Under the pieces are notes generated by a model. That model was not told where the DNA came from and searched no databases. It saw only the letters and a program-made list of their open reading frames with translations. Below are positions 25,677-37,100 of a stretch of DNA of 39,565 bases, in pieces (the stretch's first letter is position 1; every line of letters begins with the position of its first letter). This DNA is from CAVAWX01 sp963642995 (GTDB lineage Bacteria > Actinomycetota > Coriobacteriia > Coriobacteriales > QAMH01): positions 1 to 39,565 of the forward strand of contig CAVIIZ010000011.1 of the NCBI GenBank assembly GCA_963642995.1, read 5' to 3'. The position numbers were made by a program, and so were the translations under genes.

Positions 25677-26501
25677 TCACCCGCGCTCGTCGAAGAACAG
25701 CTCCGCGACGTTTTCGAAAAACCCGCCGCCGCCGCGCGCGAAGAGGACGTCCCTGTCGCCGCGGCGGCACACGATGCGCTCTGCGACGGCGGGCAGCTCG
25801 AGCACCTGCCCGTCGACAAACAACGAGGCCTCTGCGGTGTATCTGCCCGGGAAACGCAGCTCCAGCACATCGGAGCCCGCGAGCACGAGGGCGCGCGAGT
25901 TGATGGTGTGCGGCGCCACCGGCACCACGACCAGCCCGCCGTAGCCCGGCGAGACGATAGGGCCTCCCGCCGAGAGCGCGTACGCCGTCGAGCCCGTGGC
26001 CGTGGCCGCGACGATGCCGTCGGCGCGCACATGCGCGATGGAGATGCCGTTGACCGCGTAGGAGTACTCGACCATGTGCCCGGAGATGCCGCGGGTGAAC
26101 GCCAGCTCGTTGAGCGCCGTGCAAGGCACGCGCGACCCGTCCGCGCAGGCCACCTCGGCGTCCAGGGTGGCGCGGCGCTCGAAGGGGATGTCGCCTGCGA
26201 GCGCGTCGCACACCAGCTCCACCTCGTCGCGGTCGGGGTTGCCCGACAAGAAGGCCAGATGGCCGTAGTTCAGCCCCAGCAGGGGCACGGGCGCAAACCC
26301 GACGAGGCGCGCGGCGGCCAGGAAGGTGCCGTCGCCGCCCATGGGGACCACGAGGGCGAGCTCGTCGACGCCGCAGACGGGGACGCGGTTTTCGGGGGGC
26401 TGGGTCTCGCAGTCGACGCCTGCCACGACAAGACGGCTCTTCAAATAGCCCGCATGCGCGACGACCTCGGGGTTTCCCGAGGGGACCAGCAAGACCTTCA
26501 C
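25677..26501 (-). CDS. nadK: NAD kinase
   Basis: 274 residues from GTG 26501, which overlaps the tlyA stop as GTGA and has AAAGGAGG 6 nt upstream. The GGDGT motif lies at residues 55-59. The conserved NE motif is in TALNELAFTRG, and the glycine-rich TATGSTAYALSAGGPIVSP loop follows. It phosphorylates NAD to NADP using ATP or polyphosphate. It sits between tlyA and recN, where argR/ahrC is found in many Firmicutes. Confidence 0.95.
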   Translation of the reverse strand: MKVLLVPSGNPEVVAHAGYLKSRLVVAGVDCETQPPENRVPVCGVDELALVVPMGGDGTFLAAARLVGFAPVPLLGLNYGHLAFLSGNPDRDEVELVCDALAGDIPFERRATLDAEVACADGSRVPCTALNELAFTRGISGHMVEYSYAVNGISIAHVRADGIVAATATGSTAYALSAGGPIVSPGYGGLVVVPVAPHTINSRALVLAGSDVLELRFPGRYTAEASLFVDGQVLELPAVAERIVCRRGDRDVLFARGGGGFFENVAELFFDERG

Positions 26502-27322
26502 CTCGCGCCTCCTTTCAGGGCCTCGTGCGCCCGCGCGACGGCCGCGCGGATCTCTTCGTCGCCAATGGTAGCGCAGGGGTCGTCTGCGGCCTGCCGCGAT
26601 TTCAGGCAGATGAAAAACTCGATGTTGCCCTTGCGCCCCTTGACGGGCGAGAAGCACAGGGCGCGGGGAAGCAGGCCGAGCTCGCGTGCGGCATCCGCGA
26701 CGAGGGCGAGGGCGTGTTCGTGCGCGGCCGCATCGTGCACCACGCCGCCGGCGCCCACCTGCTCTGCGGGCAGCTCGAACTGCGGCTTCACCAAGAGGAC
26801 CGCGCGGGCGCCGTCTGCGAGCACGGCGGCCACGTCGGGCAGGACCGCGCGCAGCGAGATGAAGGAGAGGTCGGCTGCGACGAGGTCTGCCGCCCCGCCC
26901 ATGTCTTCAGGGGAAAGCCCGCGCACGTTGGTGTTTTCCAGCAAGGTGACGCGGGGGTCGCGGCGCAGGCCCCAGTCGAAGTCGGCGCGCCCCACGTCGA
27001 CTGCGACCACGTGGGCCGCGCCGCGTTTCAGCAGGCAGTCGGTGAAACCTCCGGTGGAACAGCCCAAGTCGGCGCAGCGCAGGCCGCGCACGTCCGCGGA
27101 AAAGGCGTCGAGGGCGCCCGCGAGCTTCAGGCCGCCGCGCGAGACGAAGGGGCACGCGCGCGCCTTCAGGCGGATTTCCGCGTCGGGAGAAAGGCGCATG
27201 CCGGAAAAATCGGCGCGGTGCTCGCCCACGACGACCTCGCCCGCCATCACGGCGGCCCGCGCGTCGTGGACCGTGGCGCACAGGCCGCGCTCCACGAGCA
27301 GCTCGTCGAGCCTCGGCTTCAC
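26498..27322 (-). CDS. tlyA: TlyA-family rRNA 2'-O-methyltransferase
   Basis: 274 residues. An N-terminal S4 RNA-binding domain (KPRLDELLVERGL) is followed by an FtsJ-like methyltransferase with SAM motif DLGCSTGGF (85-93), an upstream lysine in SRGGLKLAGAL, the segment DLSFISL and the motif LVKPQFE. Known members methylate C1409 of 16S and C1920 of 23S rRNA, and the S4-containing form here fits that type. GTG 27322 overlaps the dxs stop as GTGA; no strong Shine-Dalgarno is seen, so it depends on coupling. Confidence 0.94.
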   Translation of the reverse strand: MKPRLDELLVERGLCATVHDARAAVMAGEVVVGEHRADFSGMRLSPDAEIRLKARACPFVSRGGLKLAGALDAFSADVRGLRCADLGCSTGGFTDCLLKRGAAHVVAVDVGRADFDWGLRRDPRVTLLENTNVRGLSPEDMGGAADLVAADLSFISLRAVLPDVAAVLADGARAVLLVKPQFELPAEQVGAGGVVHDAAAHEHALALVADAARELGLLPRALCFSPVKGRKGNIEFFICLKSRQAADDPCATIGDEEIRAAVARAHEALKGGAR

Positions 27323-29280
27323 GCGCCGGGATTCGCGCCGGATGCCGCGGCGGCGCCGTCTGCCCGCAGCGTGCCGGCGCCCGTGTCCGCCGCGCCCGCG
27401 CCCTCGATGTCGGCGGCGATGCGCTCCACCAAGCGCTCCTTTGAAAGCCCCAGCTCGGCGAAGAGCTCGGGCACGCTGCCCTGCCCGACGAACTCGTCGG
27501 GATACCCGATGCAGCGCACCTGCGGCGAAAGCCCCCGCCCGGCGCCCGCCAGGCACTCGAGCACCGCCGAGCCGAAGCCGCCGATCGTCGTGTTGTCCTC
27601 CAGGGTGTAGACAAGCCCCGTGGCCGCGGCCGCACGCACCGCGTCGGCGTCGACCGGCTTTGCCCAGCGCATGTCGTAGACCGCGACCGCATGCCCCGCC
27701 TGCGCCAGCGCGCGGGCGGCCTCGCAGGCCACGTGCACCGTGCGCCCGAGCGCGAGGATCGCCGCCGCATCGCCGTCGGCGAGCTTCACCGCGCGCCCCG
27801 GCTCCCAGGCCGGATGCGCCCTGCCCGCGCCCGGATAGGCCTCGCCTTTGGGGTAGCGCAAGGCGATGGGGCCTCCCCCGCACGCGACGGCAAAGCGCAG
27901 CGCGGCGCGCAGCTCGAGCGCATCGGCCGGCGCCATGATGCGCATGCCGGGCACCGTGCGCAGATACGACAAGTCGAAGGCGCCGTGGTGCGTGGGCCCG
28001 TCTGCGCCCACGAGCCCGGCGCGGTCCACGGCAAACACCACGTGCCGGCGTTGCAGGGCCACGTCCACCATGATCTGGTCGTAGGCGCGCTGCAAGAACG
28101 TCGAGTAGATGGCCACGACGGGCACCTTGCCGCCCGCCGCCAGCGCAGACGCCATGCCGACGGCGTTTTCCTCGGCGATGCCGACGTCGAAGAAACGCTG
28201 CGGGAACTTCTCGCGAAAGGCGTCCAGCCCCGTGCCCGCGCTCATCGCCGCCGTGACGGCCACCACGCGCCCGTCGTCTTCCGCCAGGTCCACGAGCTCC
28301 TCCGAAAACGCGTCCGTGTACGTGGGGGCGCCCTTGCCCGCGACAGGCTCGCCTGTCGCGATGTCGAAAGGGCCCACGCCGTGGAAGCGCTCGGGATGCG
28401 CCTCGGCGGGAGGGTAGCCCTTGCCCTTGTCGGTGGTGGCATGCACGACGACAGGGCCTGTCAGGTCCTTCGCGCGGCGCAAGATGGCCTCCAGCCCCGC
28501 GATGTCGTGGCCGTCGATAGGCCCTACGTAGGTGACGCCGAACTCCTCGAAGAACATCGACCCGTCCGGCAAGACGAGCTGCTTCACCGACTCCTTCACC
28601 GCGTTGCCGGCGTCCATGAGCGCGCGCCCCACGCGCCCCGAAGACGTCATGGTGCCCTCCACCTTGTCGCGCAGGTGCGTGTACTTGTGCGAGAGGCGCA
28701 TTTGCCCCAGGTAGTGCGCGAACCCGCCCACGTTGGGCGATATGGACATGCCGTTGTCGTTGAGCACGATGATGAGGCGCGTGCCCAGATGCCCTATCTG
28801 GTTCAAGGCCTCGAGGGCCATGCCGCCGGTAAACGACGCGTCGCCGATCAGCGCGGCGATCGACTCGTCGCGGGCGTCGAGGTCGCGGGCGAGCGCGTAC
28901 CCCAACGCGATCGACAGCGAATCGGAGGCGTGCCCGGCGTCGTTGGAGTCGTAGGGGCTCTCGTCGATTTTGGGAAAGCCCGACAGGCCGCCGAAGCTGC
29001 GCAAGCCAGAGAAGGCCTCCTGCCTGCCCGTGAGCAGCTTGTGCGCGTAGGCCTGATGGCCGACGTCGAAGACGATGCGGTCGCGGGGGCAGTCGAGCAC
29101 GCGGTGCAGCGCGAGGATGATCTCGACGGCGCCCAGCGACGAGGCCAGGTGCCCGCCGCGCTCGCTGGTGGTGGCCACCATCTGGGCGCGCAGCTCCAGC
29201 GCGAGCCGGTCGAGCTGCGCGTAGTCCAGCGCCTTCAAATCGGCCGGCGCCTGTATGGAGCGCAAGAGCTCTGCAGCCAT
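27319..29280 (-). CDS. dxs: 1-deoxy-D-xylulose-5-phosphate synthase
   Basis: 653 residues, a usual length. The thiamine diphosphate enzyme has GGHLASSLG with the catalytic histidine (H44), the segment FDVGHQAYAHKLLTG, and a pyrimidine-binding half with VAIYSTFLQRAYDQI and DRAGLVGADGPTHHG. The cofactor motif, usually GDG, reads GDA here (D147-A148-S149). The downstream NDN is kept in IVLNDNGMSIS. It condenses pyruvate and glyceraldehyde 3-phosphate, the first step of the MEP isoprenoid pathway. It lies 12 nt after xseB. Confidence 0.95.
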   Translation of the reverse strand: MAAELLRSIQAPADLKALDYAQLDRLALELRAQMVATTSERGGHLASSLGAVEIILALHRVLDCPRDRIVFDVGHQAYAHKLLTGRQEAFSGLRSFGGLSGFPKIDESPYDSNDAGHASDSLSIALGYALARDLDARDESIAALIGDASFTGGMALEALNQIGHLGTRLIIVLNDNGMSISPNVGGFAHYLGQMRLSHKYTHLRDKVEGTMTSSGRVGRALMDAGNAVKESVKQLVLPDGSMFFEEFGVTYVGPIDGHDIAGLEAILRRAKDLTGPVVVHATTDKGKGYPPAEAHPERFHGVGPFDIATGEPVAGKGAPTYTDAFSEELVDLAEDDGRVVAVTAAMSAGTGLDAFREKFPQRFFDVGIAEENAVGMASALAAGGKVPVVAIYSTFLQRAYDQIMVDVALQRRHVVFAVDRAGLVGADGPTHHGAFDLSYLRTVPGMRIMAPADALELRAALRFAVACGGGPIALRYPKGEAYPGAGRAHPAWEPGRAVKLADGDAAAILALGRTVHVACEAARALAQAGHAVAVYDMRWAKPVDADAVRAAAATGLVYTLEDNTTIGGFGSAVLECLAGAGRGLSPQVRCIGYPDEFVGQGSVPELFAELGLSKERLVERIAADIEGAGAADTGAGTLRADGAAAASGANPGA

Positions 29281-29292
29281 CGCAGCAGCCGC

Positions 29293-29562
29293 CTACTCGC
29301 CCTCGTCTTCGGCCGCCGCAGCCTCTTTTCCCGCAGCGTCTTCGCCCGCGCCGCCGGCGATGGCCTCCATGGCGGCCCGGGCCTCCTCTTCGGTGAAGTC
29401 CGGCTTGTCCACGAGCTCGGCGCAGCGGTTGCCCAGCTTTATGGCCTCTTCGTACAAATCGAGGCTCTTCTCCAGCGAGAGGTCCTTCTTGCGCACCTCC
29501 ACCAGTATCTCGTCGAGGCGCGCGCGCACCTCCGAGAAGGTCCCGTATTCGGCAAGTCCCAT
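29293..29562 (-). CDS. xseB: Exodeoxyribonuclease VII small subunit
   Basis: 89 residues. The core matches the family (FSEVRARLDEILVEV, LEKSLDLYEEAIKLGNRCAEL) with an extra acidic Ala/Glu-rich tail. It partners XseA to degrade single-stranded DNA. The large subunit gene is not in this window although it is normally adjacent. The start ATG directly follows the nusB stop (TAAATG), with GGAGG 5 nt upstream inside nusB. Confidence 0.93.
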   Translation of the reverse strand: MGLAEYGTFSEVRARLDEILVEVRKKDLSLEKSLDLYEEAIKLGNRCAELVDKPDFTEEEARAAMEAIAGGAGEDAAGKEAAAAEDEGE

Positions 29563-30165
29563 TTACTCCTCCGTCTTCGCGCCGTGCTCGCCTGCATCGG
29601 CCACGGCGCCGTCTCCGTCCGCGCCGCCCGCGGTTGCGGCCCCGTCTGCCGCGGCGCCATCGCAAACGGCGCGTTTCCCGTCGCGCCCCCGGGCGCCCTC
29701 GTCTGCGGCGGGCGGCTCCTCGCACGCCGCCGCTATGCGCCCCAGCACCCCGTTCACGAACTTGGGCGACTCGTCGCCGCCGTACACCTTGGCCACCTCG
29801 ACCGCCTCGTTGATGGCCACGCCCGTGGGGATCTCGTCGCGGTGCGCGACCTCGTAGACGGCCACGCGGATGATGTTGCGGTCCACGACGGGCATGCGCT
29901 CCAAAGCCCAGTTCTGCGAGGTCCGCGCGATGGCGGCGTCGATCTCGTCGAGGCATGCGGCCACGCCCGACACCAGCTCGCGCGCGTAATCGGCCAGCGG
30001 CGTCGAGACCAGCTCGTAGTCGTCGGCGCCTTCGGGGCACACGGGCACGGTGAAGGTGGAGGGCTCGTCTGAAAGCTCGGCGAGCGGGCGTCCTGTCAGC
30101 TCGTGCTGGTAGAGCACCTGCACGGCCTGGCGGCGCGCGGCGGTGTGTTCGTGAAGTCGGGGCAT
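29563..30165 (-). CDS. nusB: Transcription antitermination factor NusB
   Basis: 200 residues against the usual 130-150. The core runs from HTAARRQAVQVLYQHELTG to FVNGVLGRIAA (about residue 147) and contains MPVVDRNIIRVAVYE and PTGVAINEAVEVAK. It binds boxA RNA with NusE in rRNA antitermination. The remaining 50 or so residues are a Gly/Ala/Asp-rich tail of low complexity. The stop codon abuts xseB. Confidence 0.93.
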   Translation of the reverse strand: MPRLHEHTAARRQAVQVLYQHELTGRPLAELSDEPSTFTVPVCPEGADDYELVSTPLADYARELVSGVAACLDEIDAAIARTSQNWALERMPVVDRNIIRVAVYEVAHRDEIPTGVAINEAVEVAKVYGGDESPKFVNGVLGRIAAACEEPPAADEGARGRDGKRAVCDGAAADGAATAGGADGDGAVADAGEHGAKTEE

Positions 30166-30244
30166 CGTGTCTCTTTCGTGCGGGTCTTTCGCGTGTCGTC
30201 GCGGGTTGCGCGGCGCCCGGGTCGCGGCCGGGCGCGCAGGCCCT

Positions 30245-30621
30245 TTACGCGTCCTCGGAAAAGAGCAGGCTGTCGATGTGCACGTCCACGGCGGCGGTCT
30301 CGACGCCTATCTGGGCGGCCAGCGCGTCGGCCACGGCGCGGCGCACCGCGGCGGCCACGTCCACCAGGCGCCGCCCGTAGAAGGCCTGCACCGTGATCGC
30401 GATGGAGAAGCGCTGGTCGTCGTTCACGCTCACGTCCACGCCCTGGGTGGGCACGGGCTTGCCCGCGTTGAACGTGGCCATGATCTGCGCGAGAGGTCCT
30501 GCCGCGCCCACGCCCGCGACGCCCTCGACCTCGGCGGCGGCCATCGCCACGATGGTCTCGACGACGCCCGGGGCGATGCTCATGCCGTCTGTCTTGAAGT
30601 TCTTCTCGCTTGCGGCTGCCA

Positions 30622-30622
<1 letters not shown>
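30245..30622 (-). CDS. yqhY: Asp23/Gls24 (DUF322) family protein
   Basis: 125 residues. Recognisable family segments are MSIAPGVVETIVAMAAAEVEG, then GVDVSVNDDQRFSIAITVQAFYG and a helix LVDVAAAVRRAVADAL. Asp23-type proteins are cell-envelope-associated, and the copy next to accBC in Firmicutes (YqhY) affects acetyl-CoA carboxylase and lipid balance. ATG 30622 overlaps the accC stop as TGATG with GGAGG 9 nt upstream. The conserved position between accC and nusB supports the YqhY assignment. A 79-nt gap precedes nusB. Confidence 0.9.
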
Positions 30623-31977
<1,355 letters not shown>

Positions 31978-31987
31978 CGCGGCCGCC

Positions 31988-33865
<1,878 letters not shown>

Positions 33866-33978
33866 GAGGCGAAACTCACTCTCCAATCTGCCGCGGGCAA
33901 ACGTCGCGCAAAGCGCGGAAGAGGCGCGCCGTCGCATATGCAGAAGGAGGCGGGCGGCGCTGCGTGAACAGAGCGCCT

Positions 33979-33984
33979 ATTATA
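33979..33984 (-). promoter_or_regulatory. Consensus -10 (TATAAT) of the carboxylase-nusB-dxs-recN train
   Basis: A perfect TATAAT on the minus strand in otherwise GC-rich DNA, about 114 nt before the ATG at 33865. The best upstream -35 (CTTCGA at 16 bp) is poor. It would drive the 11-kb gene train down to rpiB. Confidence 0.55.
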
Positions 33985-34062
33985 CACGCCGGACAGCGAA
34001 TCGAAGCTGCGCGCGCAGGGCACGGCACGGCAAGCGCGCGCATTTCAAGATCCGGGAATCGC

Positions 34063-34106
34063 TTTTTTTGAAATTCCAGCATAAGGATGTAGGTTTTTCA
34101 AAAAAA
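34063..34106. repeat. Perfect AT-only 11-bp inverted repeat
   Basis: TTTTTTTGAAA (34063-34073) and TTTCAAAAAAA (34096-34106) are exact reverse complements around a 22-nt spacer. It is an AT-rich island in GC-rich DNA and could be a protein-binding site. Confidence 0.55.
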
Positions 34107-34176
34107 CGAAGTCCGCGCGATCCGTCGTGCCGCGCGGGAGGGCGCCCGGCGAGACGCCCCCCCCCTTCCGCGCGGC
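34100..34176 (-). terminator. Candidate terminator of the surface protein gene
   Basis: Just after the stop on the minus strand, GCCGCGCGGAAGGG pairs with CCCTCCCGCGCGGC (13 of 14 bases). An alternative CGCGCG hairpin follows, then a run of seven T (34106-34100). The T-run is about 7 nt from the second stem, so it is not ideal. Confidence 0.42.
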
Positions 34177-34181
34177 GCGTG

Positions 34182-37100
34182 CTAGCCCATGTCCAGCGTG
34201 TTCACCACGCCGGCCGTGCTGCTCACGTATTGGGCGGCGGCGCCGCTTGCCTCCTTGGTGGCCAGGGTGAGGGTGCCCGGCGCGTCGACGGTGGCCGTCA
34301 GGAGCGTGACGGTGCCTATGACGTCTTCGGTCGTGTCGTCCCACACGTCGGCAGAGCCCGCCGCGGCCGTGTAGTCGGCCGTGTCCTGCGTGTAGCGCCA
34401 AGCGCTCTGCTCGGCCACGTCCGCGACCGTGTAGGGCGTGGCCGCCTCGAGGACGACCCTGGCCTCGCCGCTGGTGGAGCCCGCGGGCACGAGGATGCTC
34501 TGGCGGTAGACCTCGTTCGTCGCCGTGTTCTTCAGCTCGACCGTGAACCATGCGTCTTGCAGGGCGGCCGCGGGGATGGTCTTCTTCAAGACGAGCACCG
34601 CCTTGCCCTCCCATATGACGCGGTCGTCCTCGCCGGCGACACCGCGGTAGCCCGAGAGCCGGTCGTTGACGAAGGCCGAGAGGTTCTCGTAGCCAGTCGA
34701 AGGCGTCGTGGCCGTGCGGGCGAAGGTGTAGGACGCGCCCGCCTTCTCGTTGGCGTCCGACCAGACGCCGATCTGCGCGTCCGAGTTCAGCCCGTCGCTT
34801 CCCACCACGATCTTGGCGCCGTCGCCTACCGCCGTGGACTCGCCGAGGTTGGCCTGCGCGGCCGTGCTGTTGGAGTTGTCGTAGACCCGCGCGGAGCCGG
34901 ACACCTCGACATGGCCTGCGGGCTGCGACCCCGCCGTATCGGAGACGAGCGCGACGGCCGGCGTGGAGTTCGAGGTGGAGGCGCCGGCGGAGTTGTACTC
35001 GATCTTCGCGCTGTCCTTCAGGGAGACGACGGCGTCGTTGTAGGCCCGCACCGCCGCATAGCCGGACTGCGCGCTGCAGCCCGTGATGGTCGACGTGCCC
35101 TCCATGGAGAGGCTGCGCGACGAGACGGCGCCGCCGTAGGTGGCCGCGCTGCAGCCCAGGATGCTCGAATCGCGCATGAGCACGGCGCCGCCCATCGTGG
35201 ACGACCCGTAGACCGCGCCGCCCTCCGACGCGCTGCAGCCCTCTATCCTGGAGCCGTTCGCAAGCGTCACCTGCGTGCCGCTGTCGTAGGTCTCCGCGAA
35301 CAGGCCGCCGCCGTAGCTGGTCCCGGAGGCGGTGGTCGCCGTGCAGCCCGAGATGGAGGAGGCGTCCATCGAGAAGGTCTGCACCGCCCCGGCCACGCTG
35401 CCGCGCACGTACACGCCGGCGCCGTAGCGCGCGCTGCAGCCCGTCGCGCACGAGCCCCCCTCGAACGAGAGCCTGCCCGTCGCGTCCGCGGCGCCCGCGC
35501 GCGCGTAGATGGCGCCGCCCCATTTTGCCGAGCAATCCGACAGCATCGACGCGTTCGCGAGCGAGACCTGCGCCTCGGCTTGGGAGGCGTTTGCCAGCGA
35601 GTAGATCGCGCCGCCGGAATCGGCGTCGGCATGGCAGTCCGAGACGGTGGCCGCGTCGAGGTCCACCGAAACCCGGCTGCCGACCCCCGTGGCCGACGCG
35701 CTCACGGCGCCGCCCACCTTGGCAGAGCAGTCGGACACGCCGGACCTGGACAGCTTCACCTCGACGCTCGAGGGGGCGCCGGAGGCGAGCGCGTACACGG
35801 CGCCGCCGTAGTTGCTCGCCCCCGCGCTGCACCCGGAGATGCTCGAGCCGTCGAGTATCACGGAGACGCCCGAGGACTCCGCGACGGCGAACGCGGCGAC
35901 CGCGCCGCCGTGGGCGGCCGCGCTGCAACCCTCGATGGACGCGCCGTTGCGCATGGCGAACGTCGACCACGTGCCCTTCGTCGTGTTGTAGACGAGCGCG
36001 GCGGCGCCGCTTTGGGCGCCGAACGAATTGGAGCCGGAGGCCATGTTGCGCACGAGCGTGCCAAAATCGAGCACCAGCTCGTTGCCCCCGCCCATCCAAA
36101 AGCCGCGCAGGCGGGCGTCTGTCGTGGTCGACGGATACGTCGTCTTGTCGCCGTCGACGACTATGTTGGACAGGGCGAGGGTGGTGAAGCCGCTGTCCGG
36201 CATCTTGAACATCTCGTCGCCGCTCCAGGCGCGCTTCACCACCGCGCGGCCGTTTTCCTTCGTGGTGTCGCCGCGGTACCTGTAGCCGTCGGTCGCGGCC
36301 GGGTCGGCGGTCGTCAGCATGAGCGGCTTGTCGTCGTCGGTCTGCACGATGACGGAGGCCTTCTGCGACAGCTCGGCCACCAGCACCTCCATCTTGTAGT
36401 AGCGGGTGATGTCGCCGTCGACGCCCGTGGCCGTGGCGTAGGTGGGCATGTTGGCGGCCGGCAGGGCGGCCGCGCAGGCGACGGCGTCGCCGAGGGAATC
36501 GTCGCCGCCGAAGGTGTGGACGAGGAAAGACTGGCTGGTCGTGCCGTCGGCCGCCCTCACGTCCACCTTCTCGGTCAATTTCACGGCGGGATCGGACGCG
36601 CCCCACACGATGGCCGTGTTCGCACCTGCCGTCCCCCGCAGAGGAAAGCCTGCCGCAGAGTTTGTCACGTCGTTTACGAATGCGGCAAGATAGCCGGAAG
36701 AAGCTGCCGAGGCCTGCGTGGAAGTGGCGAACTGCGCACCGGAACCGGTGAGCTTGTCGGAATAGCCCACAAGAGCACCTTTGCCCATGACGCCCACTTT
36801 CAAATTCGCCGCAAGGCCGACGCCGAGATTCGCGGCGGCGTTTGCGCTGTCCTTGTTTCCGTAGATGACGGGATTCTCGCTTATGGTGATTGTCGGATTC
36901 TGGTCGTTGGGCGAGCCGACCGCGCAGCCGCCGGAGTTCCTCGCCACCCCCGACGTGTTGTTCACAATGCGCGCCGACCCCTTGATGACGATGCTGCCCG
37001 TGCCATACCTTGCAGATCCGCGTCCGGAGATGGCTCCGTTCCATCTGCCGGCCCGGTTGTTGTCGATAAGCGCCGTGCCGTCGACAGTCGCCGTGTTCCC

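Larger units (their letters stand above)
33866..34181. other. Intergenic region between the carboxylase operon and the surface protein
   Basis: 316 nt with no gene. It contains the TATAAT promoter element of the carboxylase operon, a perfect AT-rich inverted repeat, and a GC-rich hairpin with a nine-C run (34157-34165), described separately. Both flanking genes are on the minus strand. Confidence 0.6.

Noticed and set aside
34157..34165. C9 run as a phase-variation switch restoring an anchor on the surface protein
   Set aside because: The tract lies after the stop codon, and no frame downstream encodes a hydrophobic segment or sorting motif.
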